Part shown: positions 52,076 to 64,000 of the stretch, one piece after another
Layout: every line of letters begins with the position of its first letter
Position numbering within the stretch: position 1 is the stretch's first letter
Assembly: GCF_932294415.1 (NCBI RefSeq)
Contig: NC_065536.1
Location: 17,667,974 to 17,731,973, forward strand
Length of the DNA: 64,000 bases
Direction: 5' to 3'
Source of the DNA: Quercus robur
Lineage: Eukaryota > Streptophyta > Magnoliopsida > Fagales > Fagaceae
The notes under the pieces: generated by a model
What the model was told of the DNA's origin: nothing
Database searches by the model: none
What the model saw: only the letters and a program-made list of their open reading frames with translations
Made by a program: the position numbers and the translations under genes

Positions 52076-53122
52076 TCAATCCTTCCTCCAAGCATACAAC
52101 AACAAAGAGAAGCCCCCATTACTCCCACATGACCTAGTGGATGAAGAACATGATGAACTCCTCCCACCATCACTACTCTCCTCAGCCCATTGCATGCAGT
52201 ACACTTGAGCATGACGGTGACGGTGACAACCATATCGTCGATGGCGTCGAACCGGAACTTGATGAAACCGATAAGCTCTTCCTCATTAATCTGTTCTCTG
52301 GACCTGCCATTTCTGGCCACACCCCACCATCACCAACTTGAAACACAAACACACCATGCCCAATGCCATTAATTAGTACCACTATTATTGTTATTACTGT
52401 TACTAGTACTAATATTATTGACCCAATTAAACACGTCCCAAAAAAATTCCACTTCAATGCCACCCACGTAAATTTTCTCATTCCCTCTAAATTTCCATGC
52501 TAACCTTTTTACTACAAGCCTAATTTCACCATCTACTTTTACTTTGAGCACTCCCCCACTGCACTCAATTCCAATCTCATGTTTGGTTCCCAAGAACTGC
52601 GCCCGGGATACATAATTCCTGCGTCCAAACACGTGGTCCCGCCTAGACAACAGAGTTGGCTCACAGAGCTGGCGAGTCATGGCCAACCCGGATCGCCAAT
52701 TCAACTCGTCATGAAGATCACCAAGGAAAAACTCAAGCTTGGTATTGCAAGAGATGGCAACGTAGAATCCCGAGTCAGGCTCGGCCGAGTTGCGAGTGAA
52801 CTCAGCCCGAGTGAAGTCCCAGTAAAGCTTGATTCTTTGGTAGTGGTGGTGGGTTAAGTAGATGGACTTGGGAGCCTGGGCGAGATTTGAAGAATGAGAA
52901 AGTTGATGGGTTGAGAGAGATGGTGATGGAGAAAGAGTCAGTGGCGTAAATGGTGAGGGAGTGAGAGAAGGGGGTTTTGGACCAAGTGAGTGTGAGATAT
53001 GTTGGTGAGTTGGAGAGATGAGTTTGGTACATGCAAGTTATGAGGTTTTGAGGGAATTGATGATTAGAGGTGTTGTTGTGGCTTGAGACTGTGTTGGGTT
53101 GGCCGAAACATGCTGGAATCAT
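52076..53122 (-). pseudogene. DUF868 family protein, frameshifted
   Basis: This single-exon, plant-specific DUF868 (PF05910-type) gene of unknown function starts MIPACFGQPNTVS at 53122. The body is well conserved (SGLAMTRQLCEPTLLSRRDH, GIECSGGVLKVKVDGE, KIYVGGIEVEFFWDVFNW) and the C-terminus GGFSLLLYAWRKD ends at TGA 52076-52078. Three reading-frame shifts separate the parts: near 52868 (an extra base in a CCC run), near 52375 (in an AAT/AGT-rich stretch) and near 52193 (about 4 extra bases). It is a recent pseudogene or a region with sequence errors. Confidence 0.85.
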
Positions 53123-53161
53123 GGTGTGTTTCATTAGACTTTGCGTTTGTTCTCGAAACAT

Positions 53162-53930
53162 TCAACTAGTCTTTAGAGAGAGAGAGAGACAGAGTTGGTT
53201 CTTGGCTTAGTGACTTGAGGAGATAGTTTGGGTTTTGAATTACTTCAGAGTGAGAGAGAGATTTGTGTGGGTTTGCAGTTTGCTTCGTTTCAATTTTGGG
53301 GGGGTACATTACCTCTCTATTTGGATTTTTTTTAAAGCTTATTTGCATAAAGCAGGTAAAATTACAAATAAAAATTGTTTTTTTATTCTGAGTTCCGCTC
53401 TATGTTTAATTAATAATTATAACTTGTTACATATTTTTTATTTTCCTTATAAAATAATCAAATGTTAAAATGGAACAAAATCAAATATATATATATATAT
53501 ATATGACATATTCCAATTTTTAGAATATAAAATAGAATATGGGGCAAAAAATTCTATTCGTAAAATTACAATTACATGTAAAAAGATAAAATTTTAAAAA
53601 ATTATACACAAATAAAACTAAAAAATTCCTAATACAAATGTACATTAGCTTTATTTATTTTTAGGTTTTTTGGGAGGAGTTTTGACATTCTTTCACATCT
53701 GTTGATATGTACACTTGTACAAACATTGTCCATATAACGTCACACACAATATCCACGTTTTAAATGTGAAGTGAGTAATGTGTATAGAAGATATAAAAGA
53801 TATGTAATAAAGATGTGTACAAGTGTTCATAAAAAAAAAAGGATGTGTACAAGTTAATGTCCTTTTGGGCTTTGAAGGGATAGTTGCAAAAGGGTATAAG
53901 GTTTTGAAAAGTACATATGATTTTTGTTGT
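53162..53930. other. Region between DUF868 and the inverted deaminase copy
   Basis: No gene seen. GA-rich tracts at 53174-53190 and 53250-53260 suit a DUF868 5' leader. An (AT)n tract is at 53487-53504. Confidence 0.5.
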
Positions 53931-54162
53931 ACTTAAGAAGTAAGAACCTCGTCCCACTCCCAGGACTCCTTCTCTCTCTCTGTTTCTGTCTCTCTCTCTC
54001 TCTCCCCCCAAACTACATAAATTAATGTTACAATTCGTGGACCAGTTTTTATTGTCTTCCTTTTCACACTCTCTCTTTATCCCTTTTTTTCTCTCAACAC
54101 TTTTCTTGAATACCTATTTTCTTAAATCCTTCATTTCCCTCTCATTCTTCTTAGTTCCAATC

Positions 54163-56500
<2,338 letters not shown>

Positions 56501-56611
56501 TTAAGGAAAATACGGTGTAAATTTGGGGAAAAAATGTAACTCATAGACATATAATGCACGATTAGAAGAAATGCTGAGTGTGTGTAATGCATCTCAGCCA
56601 AACAAAGTCTC

Positions 56612-56620
56612 GTATATATA
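56612..56620 (+). promoter_or_regulatory. TATA box of the T2 ribonuclease gene
   Basis: GTATATATA lies about 50 bp before the ATG at 56668. The distance predicts a very short 5' UTR. Confidence 0.5.
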
Positions 56621-56667
56621 TTATGCCTTGACATTTTCAAACATTGCAGAGAAAATACTCAACCAAA

Positions 56668-59600
56668 ATGAAATACGTTCTGGTTACTATCTTCTTCCTC
56701 TCACCCGCATTCTCAGTTTCAAAGGGTATGGATGATGAGAGAGAGTCTCCCACCTATTTCACTCTTGCCATGCATTGGCCGATCTCTCTATGCAATGCCG
56801 GACAATCGTGCTCCAAGAAGTTCAATCGTTATCTTCTAAGTTCATTCACAATCCATGGGCTTTGGCCGCACAATGCAAATGGAGAAATACTAAATTATTG
56901 TCATACAACTGAAGCATTAACTAATAGCAAGGTATATTTATAGTTACTAAGTACTTTAATTTTTTCTTTTTTCTTTTGATAGGAACTAAGTACTTTAATT
57001 AACTAAATTAATTATTCGTTCATTGATACTTTAATTAACTAGATTAATTTTATGTGTTCACTGATTTAAGAATGAACTGATTACTAAGTACTTTAATTAA
57101 CTAAATTAATTTTGTGTGTTCACTGATTACTAAGTACTTTAACTAACTATATTAATTTTGATTACTAAATACTTTAATTAACTAAATCAATTTTGTGTGT
57201 TCACTGATTATAATATTGTTTTTGTAGGTCAATATTATAAAGAATGAACTACATTCGAAATGGCCTGGTTTCTATCAGACTTCTAGACAAGGAGTTTTGG
57301 ACAACTCAATGGGAAAAGCATTGAAGTGGCAGCAGAAAAAGTGTTGAGGATTATTTTCGATTTACCTTGCATTTAGCTTCTCTAGTCCAACAATCTCTAA
57401 GAGTTGCCACTCAATTAGCATTAAGTATGAATTTATTTTTTGAAAACATGACATTTTACTATGTTTTGCAATTTAGGTTTGAAGTTCTGTTGGTTGTTAA
57501 TTACTTTCTTTCTGGGATGACATACGGCTATCACCAACCAAACATGGCAATGGAAATTAAGTTAATCCAATGCCATATTTTCAGGCTATAAATGCTAATA
57601 AACAATTATGGGAGTCTAATGTCTACAGTATATGATTGTAAACACATAACTAAATTGAATTTTATTGTTATTGGAAATGTAATACTTTTCGTATTTCATT
57701 AGTCAATGCAACTATATTTGAATTTAATTGAAAAATCTAATGTATGAGCCTAGATTTTATCCTAGTAATCATAATATATTTGTTGAAATCATTGAAAGTG
57801 CTTGCACACGTGCAGTCATGCTATATCATATTAGTATCTTGTTCAAATTAGTATGATATATAGTATTAGGTGGTTGAAATTCTGTCGTATATTAGTATTT
57901 TGTTTATTACTTTTTCCTGGATTGTTGTTGTTTATGTTAATCATTAGATACTTATTAACAGTTTGGTTAGATTCACTACAACAAAAAATGTTTATTACAA
58001 CAAAAAAAATCGTTGCAATAACATCAAAGTCATTGCAATAGTTTATGCCAAGTGTTGTAATAAAATTTGAGGTAATAAGTTTGTACTACAAAAAAATTTT
58101 GTTGCAATAAACCTTAAATATTTTAATGAAAATTTTGATGTAATAATATATTTGCAATTGCAATAAACAATTTATTACTTTGAATATCTTGTAGCAATAG
58201 GCTATTATTTCATGAAATTTATTACAATAGATTGTAAAGAATTGACAAAAATAATTTGGATTCAAATTATTACAACGGTATATTTATTGTAATAGTTAAA
58301 TTTTTCATAATTTTTTCTTACAATAGATTATAAAATAATTGGAATTAGATCATTGTAATAATATATTGATTGCAGTTTCATGTTTGTCATTGCAATAGAT
58401 TGTAAAATAATTGATATTTTAGTTATTGCAATGTTAAATTTGTTGCAATAAGCCATCTCTTTGAAATTTCGATCTATTATAATCTATCGCAAAATATATA
58501 ATTGGTATCAAGTTATTACAATGGTTTCTTCAATTTAAGTTATTAAAAAAAATTGATTTTTTCAATTTAAGTTATTGTAAAAAAATTTCTAAATTCAATT
58601 TAGTATTAAAATCTCTATTGCAACTGAAAATTATAAATTATTACAACTAATTATTATTAATGTAATAATTTACTATTTTTAAGTTACTATTGTAACGAAT
58701 TTTAATTTTTAGATGTGATATTATGTCTAATACCACTATACTAATTTTGTTGTATTAACACTTGATGTAATAGACTTATTTTGGTGTAATGGTTGATTCT
58801 GTCTTAGGCCATTTCGTTTGCTCTTAACTTAATGGAACTAATCACTCAACGAGACAGAAAGTGAATATAATAATATAATATCAATAAGTCTTTGTGGATA
58901 TGGCACAGATCTAAATGGGAACAAAAACTATGCATGACTAAGAACATTTTGTTATATGAAAACTTTTCTCTATGGTATTAAACACAGTAGTTGAATACTG
59001 GGAATTCGTGTCTATTTATATGTGTGCACACAGGAGTTTATTATACTGAAGGTAATATGTGGTGCTAATCTTCCAGCTATGTCTGAAATTCCTTAAATGA
59101 GCAATTCCTTTCTATTTCCATAATAAATAAAAAAGTGTGTCTACCTTTAAAGATATTTGGATCTTAAGAATTTGGTTTGGAATGATGTGGGTTGGAATTA
59201 TGGGTTAAGTTTTGGGAAAATTTGGATGTATAATGTGTTAGAATCCTGTGGTGATTTGGGTGTTTGTTTGAATTGTTGTTTGTCAAATTGTCAGTGGTGC
59301 TATGAATTCACTTAAGTTCTCTAACATGGTAACAATTGATGCTAAAGGAAGAGTTGGGGGCCTGTGTATAATGCTTAAGTTCACTTGTAATTTACATTTT
59401 TAAATCTCTCCTTGTTTTGTTTTATTTTATTTTCTTTATGGCTGAAAGTTCTTTTTTTTTGGTTTTATCTTGGAAGGTTTGGGGTTTGGATTTTCTGTGG
59501 TTAGGTTTTCCTAAATTACTAATGGCAATTTTGGTTTCCTTCTGTATAGGTGATCGTAGTGGTTGCAATGGACACCTAAGGGATGTTTTATACCATAAAT

Positions 59601-59923
59601 TCAATGCCGAATTTCAACAAAATGTGCAGTTGAAATGTAACTTTAGACAAGGTGCACCTCAACTATTTGAGATTCACATTTGCTTCGACACCGTTGGAAT
59701 TCCTATACATTGTAGAGAACAATTTGATAGCTGTGGTGGTAAAACTAGGTTTCCGAGAATTTATTTTCTAGATGCAAATACACTCCCTATCAAGTGCGTT
59801 TTCTTTTTTATGAAATTTCTTTCTCTTTTTGTGAGTTTAAAATTTCATTTTTACTTTGGAATTAATTTTCTCATTTTGTTTTTCTTTTTGTTGTGCAGTT
59901 ATATTAGCCGTGGTGAATTGTAA
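56668..59923 (+). pseudogene. S-RNase-like T2 ribonuclease, four exons, active site II lost
   Basis: Exons: 56668-56931, 57228-57424, 59550-59793 and 59899-59923 (GT-AG, in phase apart from the break). A signal peptide (about residues 1-19, MKYVLVTIFFLSPAFSVS) predicts secretion. The first active-site block FTIHGLWPHN is intact. In exon 2 the second block, normally KHGTC, is missing: the frame reads WQQKKC then TGA (57343-57345), and the expected continuation EDYFRFTLHLA lies in another frame, consistent with a deletion of about 11 bp. The C-terminal part has LFEIHICFD and FPRIYFLD. Basic residues exceed acidic ones. Intron 1 sits where S-RNases have theirs; the two later introns are not typical of S-RNases. 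Confidence 0.8.
57974..58757. mobile_element. CACTA-like element in ribonuclease intron 2
   Basis: It starts CACTACAACAAAAAAT and ends near TTTTGTTGTATTA, the inverse of the start with two changes. Many copies of TTGCAATA/TATTGCAA-like motifs fill the interior, as in CACTA subterminal regions. No transposase is present. It accounts for about a third of the 2.1-kb intron. Confidence 0.6.
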
Positions 59924-60794
59924 GATGTAGTCATGACTCAAATCAAAGATGCTGATGAGTGATTATGATGCTTATTTTTGGGTAATTATATGTTAATGTC
60001 ACAGTGATGTAAGTGAACCCTTTATTCATCCTTAATTGACTTAAATGTGTTACTATAACTTTTGACAATTACAACATGGAAAATATATAGCTGATTATGT
60101 GTATGTGCTTACTAATATTATCTACCAGTGTATGTGCATGAAAAAAAAATTATCATTATTTTTCAAACTAGATAACTGATTTACAATGAGATCGACTAAC
60201 CTAGCATTTGTTTCAATTACCCAAACAAATCTTTCATCTGGAGGCAATTCAGAATATATTCCATAATACTGGATTATATGTGAAGCCAGAGGATGAGTAG
60301 GGTGGACATAATGCAAATCAAGCATCACGCTATTCTGAAACTTTTCTTAAATCCTACATATAACAGATTGACATTGAGTTCAATTTAGCATTCAAAACAT
60401 ATAAATAATATGCGACAGCATCTAGGTTTGTGCTGTTAATGATCCCATAGATGATAGCTATCTTCCGTGCTTGAAATTACAGTTGGAGCAGAGTAAGGTT
60501 CTAAACTGACAATGCTGGAAAAACCAGAGTCAGCACATAAAGGGGTTTGGAGTGTTCAGTAATAAGCGGTACCCAAACACACCCTCACGGTCCTTTTTGG
60601 TTAAATGTTTGTGGGTCAATGGTGATAGATGCATACTCTAGTTGGCAAGTGCTTTTTTGTACAGATTTGGTTAAATATTTGTGGGTCAAAAAGGTGAAGG
60701 TGGGAGGCGTAGTTTCCTGACGTGGGACAAAACTGTGAGGGTCACACCTGAACCCAAAGCAGCCTTCTAGGGGAGCTCACCCCTCCACAAAAAT
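59924..60794. other. Ribonuclease downstream region
   Basis: No gene that I can support. A 68-codon frame at 60328-60122 (minus), with LHYVHPTHPLASHIIQYYGI, has a protein-like composition, but I do not recognise it and it may be a fragment of a lost gene. TTTGGTTAAATRTTTGTGGG occurs twice (60597 and 60666). Confidence 0.4.
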
Positions 60795-61287
60795 AATTAA
60801 AATAATTGATGAAAACTCTTTTTTTTTTTTTTTTTTTTTTACAAGACATAAAATCTGCATGCACAACCCACCAAAAAAAAGAAAAAAGAAAAAGAAAAAA
60901 CCCTCTAATCCTAGTATTTAGTTTAATATATTATTATGCTTATCTTGAAATACCTATGCAACTAATTAATATTCTTTTCCCACTAGTAAGCCCTCCACTC
61001 TAGAGGAAATACTTCTATAGTTCTATACCTAATCCTCACACGAGCAAGTGGTAGAGAGAGAGACATCGGTGCATGAAATAATGACCCACTTAGTTAGCAT
61101 GATGACTTGGGTATGCACAAGTCATGACAAGAATAGGGACTGAGTTTCACAAAAAAGGGAGGGGTTTTTGACCAGTGGTCAGTGCCATTGGACGCGTTGG
61201 ATATGCAACATGTGTCCAGTCTTGGACACGTGTCGCGTATCCAACGCGTCCAATGGCCACTGGCCACTGGATAGAAGCTGCGTCCAC

Positions 61288-61318
<31 letters not shown>

Positions 61319-61707
61319 ATAGGGACAGAGAGAGATGTCGATGCTTTTGTAACTTGTAAGTTAGGTTATCTACTATTTTGTCCACTGGGAACTAATATTT
61401 ACTATTACATTTCGTTTTAATTTTATTTATTTATTTCTTATAAGCCAAATCCAATTATACAAGAGTATTGCAGTTTAAGCAGCTGTCATTTTTTTTTTTT
61501 TATATTTTCAACAAAAACATTTAAGATTAAAATTATTTTATCCTCAAGCAACAAATTATAGAAAAAAAATTATATAAAAGGATATATGCCTATATATAGT
61601 ATAATAGGAATATGTAAGGCACCTCTCATGCAATAGGTGTGATAGGAATGTGTAAGGAATTTACAAGATTTCCTAGATTTATGAGAGGCAAAAATAGAGA
61701 AAATATG

Positions 61708-61741
<34 letters not shown>

Positions 61742-62460
61742 CACATATGACAATATTTACGTGATTCGGCAATTTATCTACGTTCACAGGATTACAATAA
61801 TTTTACCATTTTCAAGAAAAAATACAAGGTGCGGCAATATAATTTTTCTTTCTCAAAACAACACACCAAAATTCTAATAAGAAACAACGGTATTTATATC
61901 TCACGCAGAGGATTCACAATGGACTAAGAAACGGATCAAAAAAATTTCTTCGAGCTTAGCCCAAGCCTCCACTCTATAGATTAAACCTCAAAAAATCTTT
62001 CATTCAAAACCGTAACACCTTTATGTCAAGTCATAATTTGGATTAAACACATACTAGACTCCACGTAGCCAAACAGAATGTTACTATGATCATTACGGGA
62101 TATGTTTTTCCAACTATGCATATATTTTATCCATAAAAAATTAAGATAATATGACGTGTACCACCTACTCTTTTTCTGCTTCTCTTGGCTAAAGGACAAC
62201 TTATTCTACATTATTTTTTGAAATGACTAATGATTAACCAATATAATCAGCTTTCGTAATGTATGGGACTTTTTTATTTTGTTGTGTGAAACACAAGTAG
62301 CACCTTTCCTTTATTATATATGTATGGCCTATGGTGTGTATGGGCGGCTCACCTTGATTATTATTTTTTTTTTTTTTTTTTTTTGGCTGACACTATGAAT
62401 TGTATATGATCTTTATAGGAGGAGATAGAACCAAAATGTGAATCGATGATGAACTATCTT
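60795..62460 (+). repeat. Right copy of the 1.9-kb direct duplication
   Basis: Collinear with 42958-44930 at 16-18 kb distance. It lacks the 350-bp TIR element and the small A-tailed insertion of the left copy but carries its own retroposed insertion (61141-61314). No gene seen. Confidence 0.85.
61141..61314 (+). mobile_element. Retroposed RNA-like insertion with a long hairpin
   Basis: The insertion is absent from the left duplicate. It is flanked by a perfect 12-bp duplication AAGAATAGGGAC (61129-61140 and 61315-61326) and ends in an A-tail of about 29 bases, the marks of LINE-mediated retroposition. The body contains a hairpin with arms 61172-61218 and 61223-61270. No tRNA, 7SL or 5S promoter boxes are apparent. 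Confidence 0.8.
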
Positions 62461-62464
62461 AAAG

Positions 62465-62525
62465 TTAAACAGAATGTTATTAGGGTCATTACAGGATATG
62501 TTTTTCCAACTATGCATATATTTTA
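62465..62525 (+). repeat. Local 60-bp duplication
   Basis: Repeats 62078-62138 (CAGAATGTTA...TATGCATATATTTTA) with a few changes, directly before the long-TIR element. Confidence 0.75.
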
Positions 62526-64000
62526 GGCGAAAAACACATTTTCGTCCCTATATTTTCATGCGATTCCTACTTTGGTCCCTAAGTTTTTTTTTTACCGCTT
62601 TTAGTCCCTATTTAGAAAAACGTCTTCTGTTTTAGTCCTTTCCGTCAGTGCCGTTAGGGCACTGACCTACGTGGCAAACGGAATTATTAAAATAATAATA
62701 ATAAATTTTATTTTGTCATTAAAAAATGCCAAGTTAGCATTTAAATTTTAAAAAATAATTTATTAATTTTAATTAAATAAAAAAATAAAAAACAGAAATA
62801 AAAATAAAAAATCATATTAATTGAGATTGAAGTATGTCTTGAGCAAGAACAACAAGAACACAAACTCAAATCTAAGAACACAAAATTAAAATCTAAAAAT
62901 CACAAACCCAATAAATAAGAACATCAAATTAAACCTGAACAAGGAATTAAACATGAAAACAAACACAAAACACAAACCCAAAACCTCACAAACCACTCCG
63001 TCTAACCTAAACACACAAAAAGAAATTCAAAACCTCACAGACCACTCTGTCTAACCTGAACACACAAAAACAAATTCAAAACCTCAAATTGCGGCCCAAT
63101 TAGCTCTAACCAAAACTAATTCCCTCAAAACTGAGATCGATTTTGGTATCTCTCTATTGACTGAAACTTTTTCTCTCTAAGGTTTTTGGATCTTGGTTTG
63201 ATCTGGGTTAGAGATAGTGAGAGGCTGAGATGGTTTAATCCGGGTTAGAGAGAGATGCTGAGATCAGTTGCTGGCGGCGGCGCAATGCAAGACCAGTGAT
63301 GGCCATGGCTGATGGCGGCGCAATGCAAGACTAGAGAGATGCTGAGATCGGTTCTGTCTCTTTGATCTAAATGAAGAGATTCGGTCTCTCCCTCATGAGC
63401 ACCGCTGCCAAGACAGCCACCACGACCACAAAGCCAAACCCAATGACATCTCCGTCTCTCCCTCTCTTCGATCTACACGATTGGAATGGGTTTTTGCTAT
63501 TTGGTTTTCATTTGGGTTTGCTATGTTGGGTTTGTAAATTTGGTTGAAGGTGTGTAAGTTCTTTGTGTTTGTTGAAGGTCTTTGTGATTTGAATCTTTGA
63601 AAGTCTTTGTGTTTGTAATGAGAATGTGAAAGAATCGACTGAGTAATTGTTGAATGTCTTTGTGTTTTGTAAATCTGTGGGCATGTTGTTGTGTTTTGTA
63701 AATCTGAGTGATTCTATGGGTTTGGTTGCTAAGGAAATGTAAGAAAAGAGAAAAAAAAAATTGATTCTTTAATTTTCTGGGCAAGGTTGGATGATTGACC
63801 GCAAAGAACACATGTTCTTCAAAAAAAATTGTGTTCTTAGATCTGAGTTTGTGTTCTTATTGTTCTTGCTCAAGACACACTTCAATCTCAATTAATGTGA
63901 TTTTTTATTGTTATTTCTGTTTTTTATTTTTTTATTTAATTAAAATTAATAAATTATTTTTTAAAATTTAAATGCTAACTTGTCATTTTTTAATGACAAA
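62526..64000. mobile_element. Long-TIR element, right end outside the window
   Basis: It begins GGCGAAAAACACATTTTCGT. The segment 62716-62884 is the near-perfect reverse complement of about 63832-64000, so by symmetry the right terminal repeat should extend roughly 190 bp past the window. Total TIR length would then be about 360 bp. The interior (about 63130-63480) is more GC-rich, with GAGAGATGCTGAGATC and GGCGGCGCAATGCAAGAC each repeated, perhaps captured sequence. Long TIRs suggest a Mutator-like element, but no transposase is seen. Confidence 0.75.

Noticed and set aside
60122-60328. Real gene on the minus strand downstream of the ribonuclease
   Set aside because: The composition looks protein-like, but only 68 codons with no recognised family or flanking exons. 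It is mentioned in the intergenic entry only.

Overview
The window is nuclear DNA from a eudicot plant. It is AT-rich, its genes have GT-AG introns, and it carries a plant Ty3/Gypsy Tat-type retrotransposon, PIF/Harbinger, hAT, CACTA-like and SINE insertions, a plant guanosine deaminase and plant-specific F-box and DUF868 families. I cannot name the species from sequence alone. Intact genes are few: one F-box gene (29038-30219) and one five-exon guanosine deaminase (36155-40068, minus). Nearly everything else is duplicated, broken or mobile.

Layout. Positions 1 to about 36437 are a tandem array of a unit holding an upstream region, an S-locus-type F-box gene (+), the last exon of the deaminase (-) and a small two-exon ORF (+). 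Unit 1 (about 1-14637) has an F-box gene split by a 5.5-kb Harbinger palindrome (4331-9876), and its deaminase exon is split from its stop by a 1.0-kb solo LTR (11305-12307). Unit 2 (about 14638-32535) has the intact F-box gene and a 10.8-kb Tat retrotransposon (16077-26867) with a spliced antisense gene and an 81-bp repeat array. Unit 3 (32536-36437) has lost its F-box gene except the tail and continues into the complete deaminase gene, which looks like the source of the orphan last exons.

Positions 40200-53900 are mostly intergenic. They contain a SINE, the left copy of a 1.9-kb direct duplication, the last two exons of ribosomal protein eS24, a LINE fragment, a hAT element and a frameshifted DUF868 gene. 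Positions 53930-56500 are an inverted, decayed copy of the deaminase 5' half. Immediately beyond it lies a four-exon T2-family ribonuclease gene (56668-59923) that has lost its second active-site motif. The right copy of the 1.9-kb duplication follows (60795-62460), then a long-TIR element that runs off the window (62526 onward).

Reading. SLF/SFB-like F-box copies about 26 kb from an S-RNase-like T2 ribonuclease, in a repeat-rich and rearranged neighbourhood, is the arrangement of an RNase-based self-incompatibility locus or a decayed relative of one. The ribonuclease looks inactive and one F-box copy is destroyed, so this haplotype may be non-functional. This is an inference from family membership and layout, not proof.
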